Below, piece by piece: positions 49,894-63,372 of a stretch of 64,000 nt of DNA; position 1 is the first letter of the stretch, and each line of letters begins with the position of its first letter. Under the pieces are notes generated by a model. That model saw nothing but the letters and a program-made list of their open reading frames with translations, was not told the DNA's origin and ran no database searches. The DNA lies in the NCBI GenBank assembly GCA_963678705.1, contig OY783212.1, positions 10,044,001 through 10,108,000 of the forward strand, in the 5' to 3' direction. The stretch comes from Panorpa germanica. Its lineage: Eukaryota; Arthropoda; Insecta; Mecoptera; Panorpidae. The translations under genes were made by a program, and so were the position numbers.

Positions 49894-52422
49894 TTAGTGT
49901 CTCTCTTCTAGCTAGTTGCCGTAATACCTCTTTACATGGCAAAATACCTTTTTGTATATTAACTTTGTTTGTGAACTGACTGTATGGTAAGCTAGATTAC
50001 AATAATGGATCAATGTCCAATTTACATAAGATTCGAGCATACAATTTAAATAAATATCCGCTGTAGCGAGTAGCTAGCAGTATCACATTGAAGCTTGACA
50101 TTACGTAGTCACATGATTGACAATTTCTTAATTTGATTCGCATAATATGTAGCTAAATATGGCGGACGTTTGGACGTATGGACGATGAACGTGCTAATGA
50201 GATACATTTGAATTTATGGAAAATGTATTATCCAAATGTCTGATTATCACAACCTATTAAATTGGAGGCCGCCTTCATGCTACATATTATAATTCACAAT
50301 TATACCTGTCCATTCGGTTTGTAGAAATTTTCACGTTGATTACACAAAATAATGCATAATGTTTTGTAATTTACATAGGTTGTAATAAGTTGAATTAATA
50401 ATTGTAAACATCAGAGCCGCATTAGTTATACAGAGGCTCGACGCTGAAAAATTTAATTAGGTTTTTCTGGTATTGATTTTTTGAAAATTATTTATTTTGG
50501 TCAGTAAGGTAAAAATAATTCTACTGTACCTTCCGAGGTCATTGTTAGCCTAAAGCTTGTGTGAGTCCTAAAAAAGGACATGCACTTGAATTATAATAAA
50601 AATAGAGAAGACCGCACCTTAAGAATTTTTGTCCACCCCTGGTGTACATTATATGTATATGATTTGTATAAATTTAAAGATTGTGAATGAGTAAATATTG
50701 TTTATCTCTCTAAATACATATACAGTATCATCTCTTTAATTCAGAATTCAACGTTTGATATATTCTGTAATCCGGCACCGATTGAGTTGTTCCATTTTTA
50801 TTTCTTGTTATAGACATGGGCGCCGTTTGGATTACTTTCAGGGAGGTGCACGCTCAGTGTTCATAGGAAAATGGTAGAGGAAGACATTGACTAAGTGTTG
50901 AACAAATTTTGACAACAATTGCTTAAGTTTTTATTCAAGCAGTGACTTTGATAATACAATTTTTATTTTTAATCTTTAATCTAGGAGGTGCAAGTGCAAA
51001 CTCATTGATGTTATATTCATAGAGTGAATTAAAATCGACAATAATTATAATAAAATAATTAATATTCAATAAAATAAATACTCCATGCTTCAATTATATT
51101 TTGTACTATGCTTTTATTTAAATCTGATAAGAATGACGCAATATTTTTTCGGATTAAACACATAAGAGACATGGCTAGAGGGTTTTATATTTGGTAAAAA
51201 TTACATTAACGTATGGCAATCCGGCAACGATTTAAAAGAGGTTAGTTATTTTACTTTTAATAAATCGTGAATTTTCCAATTTACATTACAAATACTTATT
51301 AAATAAGACATTATAATATAAAGAATAGTAAAATGACGTCAGACCGTGTTTTTAAACCTCATATCATGTGAACATTTAATCATTTAACAACTTCCAATAT
51401 TATTTCTAAGGGTAAAAGAGGGTGTTAATATTATATATGTAGCATAAACGTTTATTATTTCGCTGCAGAACAACATATGTTTATAACATTTTTGTATGAT
51501 TTAATATTTCTGCTGAGTTTGCAAAATAAAAGGATCCATTCTCGTGCTCTCAGTAGTATGTAGTTTATATTTAAAATAACCATGTTTTGTACTTTAGGTT
51601 AATATCTGTAATATAAAACTTTTACTATGTAGCTTTTAGTAATGAAACAATTTAATTGTACAATAAAATTTACGTCAACTATGTAAGATATACGTTATAT
51701 ACTTTTACTAGTGGATTTTCATGTATGTATTTTGGGTATAACCTTTTACATAATACAAGAGAGCAAGACGTGAATAATGTGAAGAGGTTAAAAGTCATTA
51801 GATATTCTTATATAAATAATTAAAATCGGATATGGAGAATGCACTAATGGTGGACGGTGGCGCGCCGCTAACTAACGGTAATTACGAGAACTTCAATGAT
51901 GTAGTTCAGTAATTAAATTAGAAGACTGGCGTTTTATAATTCTGTGGCTGAAAGGTATTCTGTCGTAATTTAACTTTTTGAAACTGGCATTTGCATATAA
52001 TTTTTTTTGAATGGAACGCCAGTTTCTGTTGGTTCGGTTTTTTTTCTGAGGGATCTATCTAAATTTTTCATCGAATGCAACGTTTTCTTTCAATGCCGCT
52101 GAATATATAATACATATCGTTAGTCGTGTGCGCCTAAAGATTAAGATAAGATAGACAAATATTAATTAAAGCTTTTGAAAAAGAAATATCGCAAAACAAT
52201 ACTGAATTTTTTTTTTTAATTTGAATGATATTTGAATACTTTGTACATATAGGAGTCCTTAGAGACCTTGTTAGAGGGTGATACAATAACCACATTTTAT
52301 TATATCTGGTGTTAATTTAGATAATTAATTAGATACTCAGGGTGAGAAACACTTCGTTCTGCTCTAGCTCCGAACTATTGTATGAAATACATCACATTTT
52401 ATTAAATGTATCATTTCATATA
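49894..52422 (+). other. Presumed NLK intron, no gene seen
   Basis: AT-rich. Small GC-richer spots occur at 50160-50200 and 51840-51880 (GTGGCGCGCCGC). A short foldback with 12-bp arms (GAAACTGGCATT / AACGCCAGTTTC) spans about 51979-52025. No exon was recognised. Confidence 0.4.
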
Positions 52423-52753
52423 ACACATCACTCAATAAGTTTGTAGGATGACATATAAATGGCGCCACTATTTACACATACCGTTCAAGCAAAGCAATGG
52501 CTTGACAAGTGTTATTCGTACTCGGTAATTTTTCCATTAAAAGCAATCGAACACACGAAATTCAAATTTTTCTATTGTTTTGAAAATTACAAACTTAGCG
52601 TCACTAAAACCACTGTAATTTGGCCACTAATGGTCGGAATAGCATGAAATTTTGACACATATTGTTTGAAGGTTGGTACTATTTAAAAGTCATATGAATT
52701 TGTTAACAATGGCGCCATCTATATGTCATTCTACTAACTTATTAAGTGATGTG
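52423..52753. mobile_element. Palindromic MITE, CACATNACTCAATAA family, copy 2
   Basis: 331 bp. The left end reads ACACATCACTCAATAAGTTT and the right end is the inverse of CACATCACTTAATAAGTTAG. Further in, GGCGCCA occurs in inverse on both sides. The interior shares, in inverse orientation, the TTTTAGTGACGCT and AGTACCAACCTT blocks of the copy at 49140. TA dinucleotides flank it. Confidence 0.75.
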
Positions 52754-53933
52754 ATAATATTTGTATTGTCATATTTTACAAGTGTCTATATCGAGTATAC
52801 TTCTTTTTTTATTAACTCAGGCAATATAATAATCTATCACAATGTATATGATATTAAGTACTTTTGTATTATTGAGTATTATTGAGATTGTATAAGTAAT
52901 AGTTAATCTAATGACATTAATGACGGAATTAGTCTAATGGTATACTTCGTTTCAGTCCTAAATAAATATTTAGTTTATAAATATAGTCTAAAAAATTTAA
53001 ATTTATTAAATATTTAGTTCAAAAGTGTAGAACATATCAAAGTATCTTTATGTAAATTACAAGGAAAATAAGTAATAATACTTAAATTGAAATTTAAAAT
53101 GAAAATCCAATATACAATCATTTTTACATTACATGTAAATGTATTCATGTAACTTCATGATAAAATATTCATGATCTTCCATTAAAAATATATTATATTT
53201 AGCGACGCACTTTTATGAAACAGTATTACTCGTGACATGGAAATCGTGTTGTTTTGTAAAAAGTATTCTAATGGGCAAAGGTAGCATTAGGAGTTCTGAA
53301 TAATTTGGAATTTAACTAGAACATTCTCTAACAGAGAAAGCAAACGTTTTTATATGTGCGTGTCAATTTGCGAATAATATTTATGGAATTGTTATCTTGT
53401 CATTAATTCACGCCAAGTTCGTTTATATCCTTTGTATACAGTCACAATTAACTGCAAATCGTTGACGTTGGTTGCAAAATTTTCAAACTGTAACACTAGG
53501 TTCTTAAAGGTAAATGATTCGAGTTTTCAAAAATCTGGAAATGCTATTGAAATTTTCAAATCAAAATTTCATAAAAATTCAATAACTGTATATAGTATAA
53601 CATAAAGAATAACAATATATTTAAATTGATTTATTGGTATCTTTAATATATACTTATATTATCAGTAAAACTCCATGTTATATTGTTAACCTTTGAACCT
53701 TCTAGTTCAAATGATTCAAGTTATCATTTAACTGATATACAAGTTCATTGTAAAACCATATAAATAAAAGTGCGTAATCTTATAGTATTTAGATAAGCTA
53801 ACTATTAACAAAAACGCATTTATTTATGTATTGATTATATTACACTAAATACATTCGCTAACGTAGTAAGATTCAGTTGAAATTAATTTGATATCGTAGC
53901 CGAGATCATTGACACAGTGATAATTGGTTTGTA
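52754..53933 (+). other. Presumed NLK intron, no gene seen
   Basis: AT-rich sequence with no recognisable coding, RNA or element structure. Confidence 0.4.
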
Positions 53934-54440
53934 ACGAGGGTAGTCTGAAAAGTTTCCAGTCTAATAAGTATTTTTTTTGTCAAGTTCAGTTTTACTTTTT
54001 AACACAGTCTCCTTGTAATGAACTCTGTACACTTTTCACAGCTATGCCTGATCTCTCTAATCCGTCCAAATAGTAATTGACATGTTGTTCTGCAAAATAG
54101 TCGTTTACGAATGTGCAGACTTCCTCCTTCAATGGAAATCTTAAGCCTGTCGCACACTGCAAGCGTATATCAGCGAATTTTAATCAAAAGAATATATGGA
54201 AGGGATATGAAAGAGAATGCAATAGTCTCTTTCATAACAATGGTGTATCGATAAAAATTAAAGCTGCCGATTTACGTCCGAATTCACCGTTTCTTAAATA
54301 CGCTTGCATAGTGCGACAGGCTTTAAGCCCAGGAAAGAGACAAACGTCGATAGGGGCCATATCTGGTGAATTTTTTCAGCATTCGAATGTAATTTTGAAC
54401 CAGCGCGAGCAATCGCAGCAATCGGAGCCTTTTCCAACTT
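53934..54440 (-). mobile_element. Mariner transposon remnant (transposase C-terminus and one end)
   Basis: The right terminus begins after TA with CGAGGGTAGTCTGAAAAGTT, the form of mariner inverted repeats. The minus strand carries SPDMAPIDVCLFPGL, holding the third catalytic Asp block (SPD.AP.D..LF) of mariner transposase. This is followed after the nested insert by EEVCTFVNDYFAEQ and YYLDGL, and near the end by a KC and a GDCVKK stretch resembling the usual KCI..GDYVEK. It is a 5'-truncated dead copy with frameshifts. A 178-bp MITE sits inside it. Confidence 0.8.
54145..54322. mobile_element. MITE nested in the mariner remnant, TTAA-flanked
   Basis: 178 bp with inverted ends GCCTGTCGCACACTGCAAGC and AGCCTGTCGCACTATGCAAG (minus strand). 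TTAA stands at both edges (54141-54144 and 54323-54326), as in piggyBac-type insertions, with one extra base at the right edge. Mariner transposase sequence continues on both sides, so this element landed later. Confidence 0.75.
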
Positions 54441-55303
54441 TTTAATTTCAATTTTATGTAATATTATTTTGAATTACTTACATGCGCATGCGTCGTGTGT
54501 CAGTGATATACTTTATATATTATATTCAATTTAATTATTTATATTTCTAATATATTGACTACAATTTTACTTTGACATATTGCAGATTATAATATAAACA
54601 TCGTATGCATGTATGTAGGTTACAAACATAGATAAAGTTTAATTTTTTAATTTTAAACTATTATTATATCTAAAACGAAAATTAAACTTAAACTCTGCAG
54701 AAACTGTTACATTTTGCTGTATGCTATATTATCAAAAAAATTAAAACTAAATCTAATATTAAAATAGTAGCTGGAAATGATAGTTAATTGTTTAACACGT
54801 AGCCTCTTTTTCGCATTCTGTTATTATTAATGTAAATTCTGTTATAATAAAAATATTTCTTATGTATACTTTAACGTTGTATATTATTCTTAGAAGTCAT
54901 TTTCTAAGAAATTGTTAATGATATTCAACTAAATTTATTTTTCTGCTGATATTAAAATAATTATTTTTTGTAACAATCTACATCATTTCTAGTTTAAAGA
55001 ATCACATAATCGGTACACAAAATAATGCTAATGTGGATGCTATTTTTGAACATATCTACATTTAAACAGGGTTTGACGTACGTAGCAGACATTGCATATT
55101 TGATAACCAGGCTTACATTAATACTGGAATATACGTTACATGACCGAGTACGTACATGATGGATAATCCCATATTCCCAATGCGTGATAATTATTTTATC
55201 ATTGTGGAATCACTTATAGAGCGTACCACAGTGAATAAACTTGTAGCTCATATATAATCAAACAACACTTTATAAGTAATCAATGTTAAGCACACACACA
55301 CAC

Positions 55304-55369
<66 letters not shown>

Positions 55370-57628
55370 CATATATGCATACATACATTAATATATACGG
55401 CGAAAAAGTTAAAATTTTGATTAAAAAAACATATAAAGAAAAAGAAAGATAAAGGAAGGATTACAAAGAAAATAATAAAATTTAATTTAGGTAATTATAC
55501 GATTAGTAGATCATTTTAATAATATGTTTATGGGTATGAAGTTAGATTGCTATGAAAATTGTAGAGCCAGTTAGCAACACCATGCATTCCGTGAAATCTA
55601 TAGAATCTATTTTCTTTTCAACAAAAATGGCTTTTTTCTTAGCTTTAAATTAGTAGTTCACCACAGGTTATTTGTCACTTCCTTTGTGATAAATAGTTTC
55701 GTGATAAAGAAGATTTAAACCAAATTTTGCATCCGTAATTTACACGGAAGTAACTTTAAATTGAGAACCATTGAAAATATTTTTATAAACTGAATTAATC
55801 AAAGAAATTATGTCATATAAATTACGATTTGCAATAATTACTGAATATAACTAATCTAATGCGATTATAATATTTATATATAATAAATATTTACGAGTTT
55901 TTTTTAAATTCAGGGCAGTAGGCTAAAGCTAATACTATAGTATCCAAAATTGATGAATGTCCAAACGTATTCATGTTATTCATAACATTATATTATTTTA
56001 CATATTTATGTATAAATTCTTTTGAATAATATATTAACCAGCAGGATCGTCACGCACTCCTGGTTATACGTTAAAAATATTATAAATTCAAAAGTAATTT
56101 GTAGTTTAATTTTACTTTAACGTATATTAATTTTTATAATTTTAATTAATTATTGCAAATAATCTTCAGTCATTGTTAACCGTTTTATAATATTTAACAG
56201 AACCGAAAACAGAAATTATTTTTTTCGTTTTTGTTCAGAATAAAAAGTCCTTTTTAAGAAGAAATTAATCGTTGTTTATGATTACGTTAATGTCAGACTT
56301 TCGAGTTTTGTTTTTAGTCACTAGGTCACTATTATTATAAATAAAATTGAATTAGAGGTCCGAGCCTTTTAGATAAAATGTGGCTCGTAATTTAGAGAAG
56401 TTGTGACGGCAGTGGTGATACAAACATTTTGAATTAAATAATTTATTCGTAGTGCTAGTCACTACGTAACAAACTATTTGTTATAGACTCAAACAGGAAG
56501 ACACATTGCAGCATTCAAGAAATGTTTCATTGTCATACACGTACGTTCAGTGTACATTGTAAATATTTCAGTATATAAAATCAAACATTATACAATTTCG
56601 TAGAAAAATCAATTAATATTTATGAAATTGTTCATTTTGGTAAGTGTTACACTTTGTTCAACATGTGAATCACGTTTCTCGATCTTATCACTAACGGTTT
56701 GAGAAGAGAGAAGGAGGGAAGAGAGGACAGAATGTTGAATTCAACGTTTGGTCAATTACATAAGTATGTAATGAGGCCAAGGTGTCGCCATTATTGATCT
56801 GCCGACTACATCAATATAGAAACCATCAATTAATATAAAATCACTAATATGAATGCATATTATAAATTAAACTAGTCGAAGTTTCTAGTTTCGCCCGAGA
56901 TTTTCGCTACAGACTTTACTGAAATTTTAATCGGATTGAATTATATTATTATTTTGATTTGTATATCTATTTGCTAAAATTTGTTATTAACTTAACTTAA
57001 GCCCTTTTCCACAAAATCGCAAACAAAAATTAGTCAATCAATGTTTTCTTCTTGTTCTAGATTAATAGTAGTCATTCTTTAATATAGAACTTTTATTTGC
57101 TTATATCTGATGAACGAATTTACATTGCAACCTAAAACAATTTCTTAAATGATTGTTCTACAACACTTGTAGAGCACTGGTCACCTTTAAGATTTCGATT
57201 TGTTCTTTCTTATTCATCACCTTCCTCTTCCAATTTTCAAAACCCATCTTTCTTAGGAATTTCTCCATTTGCTCTTTCCATCATGTCCTGTGTTTTCACC
57301 TCACCCTGACACCTTTTGATAGGGTCGCTTTTAGGATCCGTTGGCCTATACGATGAACTAGTTGTGCTCCATTCTATTTCGATTCATTCGTTCCTCATGT
57401 CATAACGATTGGAGTCGTTTCCCCTCTAATTTCTGTTTATTTGTCGATTTCTCGATATTATCCACTATCCGTTTTCCCATAATGCATCATTGCTTTTCTC
57501 AAAGGTCAAATTTCCGATCGATAGGCTGATTTAAATACATGTGATTTGATTATAACTTTATATATAAGACTAGAGTTACCCCGTCGCAAGCGACTGTTTT
57601 TTGTATGAATTGAATTTCAATTTGATTT
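54441..57628 (+). other. Presumed NLK intron, no gene seen
   Basis: AT-rich, with a long TA microsatellite at 55290-55365 and a pyrimidine-rich patch near 57190-57300. The ACTAG-containing bits near 56874 and 57570 look like repeat debris. No exon was recognised. Confidence 0.4.
55290..55365. repeat. (CA)n-(TA)n microsatellite
   Basis: A short CA run passes into roughly 30 TA units with one interruption. It is likely length-variable between individuals. Confidence 0.95.
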
Positions 57629-57920
57629 CATTATGTAATCCAAAATTTGAGTTTTCTCCGAAGTTTCCTACTGCGCCCCCTAATTTTCTCAACGCTTCCT
57701 TTTCCAATTTTTTAATTTCTAATTTTCAAAAAATGTTCGCATTAAACACCGTAATACACATGCCAAATTTCAACTTCTATCTTTTATGAATTAAAAGTTA
57801 TAGAGCAAAAAGTTTTTCCTAAATTACGGCTTTCCAGGAAATTGAGAGGAAGTCTTAGAATTCTTTTCTCTACGAAATAGGTAATTTTCAGGAAAATGCG
57901 CGGAGCCGTTTTCGTACTAT
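57629..57920 (-). repeat. Dispersed repeat, copy B (inverse of copy A)
   Basis: On the minus strand it matches 28818-29145 over most of its length, including TTTCGTAGAGAAAAGAATTC and GGCATGTGTATTACGGTGTT, with small insertions and deletions. The two copies are 28.5 kb apart in opposite orientation within the same presumed intron. Confidence 0.75.
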
Positions 57921-58658
57921 AGGTTAATGACATCCAATTAATTAGTTTGTCGCATGACTTTTGAAGAGAATCTATCTCCATTCAAAAAGGGGCCGTCAAT
58001 TGTGTTCCTAGTATGTACACAATACATGTCAGCGTGTTTCTTAAACATTACAATCATTCATTTCTTTCAAATAATCAATACTAATGTTACTCATTTTATA
58101 TCCAGCTTACGGTGCCGTTTGATGAAAAAACCTAACTCTTACTGACTCAGATGAATCCTTCACTACAAACTATTCAACTTATAAACATTATATTTTTCGG
58201 TTGAATTTTTAATTAATCATTTAGTCTACGTAGTTTTCAGTGATCCGTTATTCAATTTCTCTCACACTTTATACACTGTTAAACTTGTTTGTTTTTATAG
58301 AACACATGTTGATATATTTTATAACTATAAGTACCATTCAAAATATGTTCACATGGAGGAAATGATAGTTTCTTTGAAATGTTTATATTCCTCTAAGATT
58401 AAGAAATTTTGTTAAAATGATATTAATAAATATATTCAACGAAGAATTACACAATATAATAGTGTTATTACTTAAAATGTATATAATTATTAGATAATAT
58501 AATATTTTGAAATTACGTATATAGTGATACCCAAATCCTTAGCCAAATAGAAATTACTGTTTTTATTTCATTTATATTTCACAACCCCGTGGTTTTTTTC
58601 AATAAATTATTATAGATATTAAAAATCTGGCTGCTGATTTCTTTATGATTATTATTAT

Positions 58659-58778
58659 AGTTCAAATTACGAGAGTTCTTTGGTAGCGCTTAAAAGAGGT
58701 TATAAGTGCAGTATAAATACACAATACGATAGGGAATTTTATCTTATGAGTAACCTCCGAACTCTCGTAATTTAAACT
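58659..58778. mobile_element. Short copy of the AGTTCAAATTACGAG MITE family
   Basis: 120 bp. Ends AGTTCAAATTACGAGAGTTC and CGAACTCTCGTAATTTAAAC plus T. The interior AAGAGGTTATAAGTGCAGTA corresponds to the inverse of the inner sequence of the 212-bp copy at 45601, so it is an internally deleted relative. It lies in a TATA context. Confidence 0.75.
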
Positions 58779-60303
58779 ATATATGCCATTTTTATATACT
58801 CATACTTGGAGGAGATTAAATCGCTCCGAAGCTTAAATTTATGAAAAATTAATGTTTTTTAATACATTGAAGAACATAATCATAATCAGGACCAAGTAAT
58901 ATCTTTTAATAATTAAAGAGAAAAAATTGACATAACCGCATTTACTTTTAAGCAACTAATTTTTGTTCTGCTTAGAAAATAGTATATGATTAAAATCTTC
59001 AAAAGGTTCCATCAGTTGTTCTGGAACAGCATTATTGTGAGCATATATTGTGAATTTGAGACCATAAAAAACTGTTATCACAGAAAGAAACCTTTCTATA
59101 ATAAATGGTTAAAAAACTTAAATGGAACTAAAAAGTAAAATATTGAAAAAGCTTCATCCACTTTAAAATAAATAATCCTTGTTTATTACAACAGTACTTT
59201 AATTTTTACTTTAAAATCGCGTGTTGATTATTTAATGATGACAAAGCCGTATATTTTATAGTTATCTATTTTATTGAAATCTAGTTTATTAATTTATTGT
59301 TATTGACCCGTGATATTGAATGAACGAACTGTTTAGGAAGTAACCTGATTGAAATCGATTTACGTTCATATTTACCATTTAAATTAGAAGACTAATAAAT
59401 TTAAATATGTTGTCTAATAAATTTGTTAAATTGTTAGTTTTAATATTCATAAGTTTATTTTTATTAGTTGTTATAGTCTTATAATTTATTATTAATTATA
59501 GATTTGAACAGAGGAATATTATAGAGTAAAATAATTAATATGTGATCAACAAATTGATAGATTTATGTATATAGAGTTTTCTTTGGTGATGTAAATGTTG
59601 AAATAAGTTAGTTAATAACCAATTCGCCAATGAACTTTTATCAATTGTTTATATAATTATAAAAACCGTTATATGTATTTAATTACTTTATTAATTAAAA
59701 ATCTTTTATTTAAATTTATTTCAATTAATAAAATTACTGTTTTATTTTTAAATTCTTGGTATTTCATTGTTCAAGTAAAATAAAATATTACGAAGTATAC
59801 GTCATTCATCATAAACGATCATAATTCCTATCACAGAAAATACCTGTAACATAGTGTTAACCTTCATAATATCCATCAATCTATCTGTGTTCATGCGTCA
59901 ATTGTCCATACACGATACGACCATGCTCCCCGTGTATATTCCCCGTGCATACGACGGTATGATACATCGCGCGCAGTGTCAGATTTATGTGAGCGTTATT
60001 TGATAGTGACGCTAAACAATTTGTCTTCGTAATAGTGAACGAAATATTAAAATACAAAAACGAAGATTTATTAGTTACTATTTTAAATCTGGAATACAAA
60101 AGTTAAACTGAATAAAGATTTAGATTATTGTTGTATTGATCGCCGATAGATGGAACGTCGATTATTGTATCAATATATGTATTGAAGTCCATTTTTTTAA
60201 ATTTATAATCTACGGGCACCTACTAGGACCACGGTTCTTTTTTCGCACTTCTAAATTCATTTTATTTACATTTTACCTATTTACATTTCATTTATTATTA
60301 CAC
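58779..60303 (+). other. Presumed NLK intron, no proven gene
   Basis: AT-rich, apart from a CpG-containing patch at 59890-60010 with an unassigned minus-strand open frame. No family was recognised. Confidence 0.4.
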
Positions 60304-60790
60304 CTATACTTTTAAACCCGCTATATTCCATATCCTGTCTATCACTAAGCACACTGGCCAACTCGGATATCTCAGTAGTTCCTGCATACTCGTTGGCAAC
60401 ACCACTCCATTTTTTACCAAAACTCTGTACAAATTATTTCTGCAGGCCTCCGTTTCTATACATTGAAAGTTCAAATGTTCTAGATCTGATACCTCTTCTC
60501 CACAATTGCACATATCTTCTTACATCAAGTGATTTCTTTTAAGATGTGCCAATGCCCCTGTATGGTCCACCCTCAGTCTCGAGATAAGTGATAACACTCT
60601 TCTCGGACCTTGGGCTTTCCACCACCAACGACTTAAGTCCATTTTAAATGTCATTTTCTACAATACTTTTAGTAATATCTTTTCTATAGAACAAGTTGCC
60701 CCTTTTACGCTTCTGTTGCTGTTGTATTTAGTATTAAAAATATTGTAGATCCTTTGTCTAAGCCATGACTTTGTCCTTTTCAAAAAGAGA
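60304..60790 (-). mobile_element. LINE remnant (RNase H tail and CCHC-like finger, I/R1/jockey group)
   Basis: Minus-strand translation gives SLISRLRVDHTGALAHLK, then CNCGEEVSDLEHLNFQC, a typical C.CG...D..H....C finger at the end of LINE ORF2 proteins, and a stop at 60304. There is an in-frame stop just before the finger and another further upstream, so the copy is dead. It is 5'-truncated; the 3'UTR runs on towards about 60200. Confidence 0.8.
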
Positions 60791-62921
60791 TAACGTTTCA
60801 GTCTCCGGATTCAGAATTTCGTAAGATAGAGAAAAAAGTTATATCACATAGTTTGCCAGCAATTTCTAAAATATTTATATAAGTAATATTTATTTAAGTA
60901 CGTATATCTACTGGCCCTTTTACTTCTTTGTTGCTTTTCGACCCAAAATAGTTTAAAACGGCACTTGATGTAATACATTTAGATACGCATCTCGATACTT
61001 ATGTTATATTTGAACGTATTCTTGGACACACAAATTAACAAAATCATTTTAGTTTTCGCAATATTTTAGCAATAATCATTTTAACAATACAAACTTAAAG
61101 CGCCAGACAGTTTTGTCATTGTTAACTCTGTCCAGACACTATTTTAGTAATTAAAAGAAAATTATTTGGTTCTAAAAATAGTTCGCTTCTATACTAAAGT
61201 AGTTTTAATACTTAATTACTTATTATACTACTAGTATACATTACTAAAAGGATATAGATAATTATGAAAAAAATAATTTCTAAAATGATTTGAAAATACG
61301 GGTGCACACAGGTTGAGGCAACCGCTCCCAGCAGCCAGATGTGCTGCATCCCTACCAAGCTTCAATAAGAAAAGGAATATCATAAGTCCAGCCGTAATAA
61401 AATTCTTCTTTCCGTGACGTTGCTATTTTTTATTCTAATAGAATTTTGCCTAAAGAAATTAATATAGGAATTAATACTGCAGAGTAATATGGCTTATCTT
61501 ATTTATGCAATTGATGCATAAACTACGCCTCCTCTAAAAACAACATCAAGTATGCAAACATCATAATTTTTAATCGATACGTACCTTTATCGGATATTTC
61601 TTGAGTTGCATAACTGGTTACATGCATTACCAGATTTCCATTATTTTTGACGTGTATGTAAATGTTCTATTGGTATCCACCTCTCTGGTTTCACATTTCA
61701 TTGTTATTATAAATTATGATTAAATGAATAAGTATTAATCATCGTAAAATAAAAAAAATACCGCTTGATAGAATGTAATAATAAAATATGTTACAACAAC
61801 AAGTTGTATCAAATGTTTTAATATATCTAAATAACATACCATTTATTTGTGTATATGTAACTCATAATATTTGATAATGTATATCGGTATATGTACTTGT
61901 ATAAAAATCAATATATTTTGATTCATTTATACATTATCTTGTTTATTCAACCGCACCTGTGATACCTTGCTTGTGCTTGCTATGTGATGTAGTGTTTGAT
62001 TCTTTTTTTATTTGATATTAAAAAACTTGTGTTTAAAAATAAACAAAGATCATTTATATGCGCTTCTTAATATTCTTGTAACAACTTGTTTTGATTTTGA
62101 TTTTTGTTTTTATTCTAATTGTTTTATAATTTATGTTATGTATATGTTAATTCAAGCATGGAATATTTAGGTCATTACATTAAATAGAATTTATTATGTA
62201 CATACTTGCACTGTAAAAGAAGCTGATCCAAAAAATGCTTTAGATGTCTCTTAAGAAACAATTCGTATCGTAAATTTGTATCGAACTGCAGATTTTACCG
62301 CGTTGAATCAATGTATTACAGAATTACGGATATATTTCCGCGCAATTCTTTTTCGCAGTGCAGCCTTGTCCTAAGACAGAGGCGTCTAAAGAATTTAAAA
62401 AAAATATATTTTGAATGAGGAATTTGAAAACAATATTAAACATATACTTACTATTTTTGTATTGATGTATTAGCACGATGTATTTAGTACTGGATTAACC
62501 ATCGCCCGCTTTCAAAGGTTTGCACGTGTTACCGTGTTACGTGTAGTAAGCCAACTTCAAATTTGAGTTGAGTATGCGGTTATATGTAAAATGTTTTCCT
62601 TCATGAAATGCATACAAATAGAATATTGTTGTTGTCGTTATATCAAAATACAATATTCGGAGTTGTCTCACTAATGAACTGGTCGATCAATATAACTAAA
62701 TTGCGTGAGAACAAAAAGGATCGCACGAAACAAGAAAGGTTGCTCGAAAGCGAATTAGATTTGTGATAAGCTCCACGGATGCTAGTGGGTTCGTGAATGT
62801 ATTTTAGTATAAAACTAAGCAATACTTTTCATATTGACTAAAAATATAAAATAGAAGAATAAGAAGAATAGGAGATCTAGATGATAGATAAGATAGAAAA
62901 TAGACGATAAAAATATAATTA
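60791..62921 (+). other. Presumed NLK intron, no gene seen
   Basis: AT-rich. One GC-richer stretch at 61295-61355 (GGTTGAGGCAACCGCTCCCA) with a small AGCAGCC...TGTGCTGC foldback is unexplained. Confidence 0.4.
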
Positions 62922-63177
62922 CGAGGTGTGTTCAAAAAGTAACGGGAATTTCTTTGCAATTATTTTATATAAATCTTCATTTTTAGCGAGTCAGCACACG
63001 AAATTTCCTTCACAACACAAAATTTGTCCACAGTCTACACACACACTGAGGTGGACTGATTTGACTTGCAAAAGAAACGATCTGATCGATCTTACTCATA
63101 TTTGGCAATATACAAAATTATTAACCATGGACCTTTTAACCTCTTACAAATTCTCGTTACGTTTGTAACACACCTCC
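62922..63177. mobile_element. Mariner-like MITE with GAGGTGTGTT termini
   Basis: 256 bp between TA dinucleotides (62920-62921 and 63178-63179). The left end CGAGGTGTGTTCAAAAAGTA has the mariner terminal-repeat form; the right end carries the inverse AACACACCTC. There is no transposase. Confidence 0.65.
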
Positions 63178-63372
63178 TACATACTTTTTACGTTATACAT
63201 TTCATATTATTAACTAGAATAATATTTAAAAAAAATGATTACTATGTTAATTTAGCAATTTAATAAACACGCGTTTACTTACTACTGTTACTTACTATAT
63301 TTGCATTTTTATTCGAAGAGTCAGCAGTTTTTGATAAGTAAATGAAGCGAACTGATTTTATTTTCAAATATA

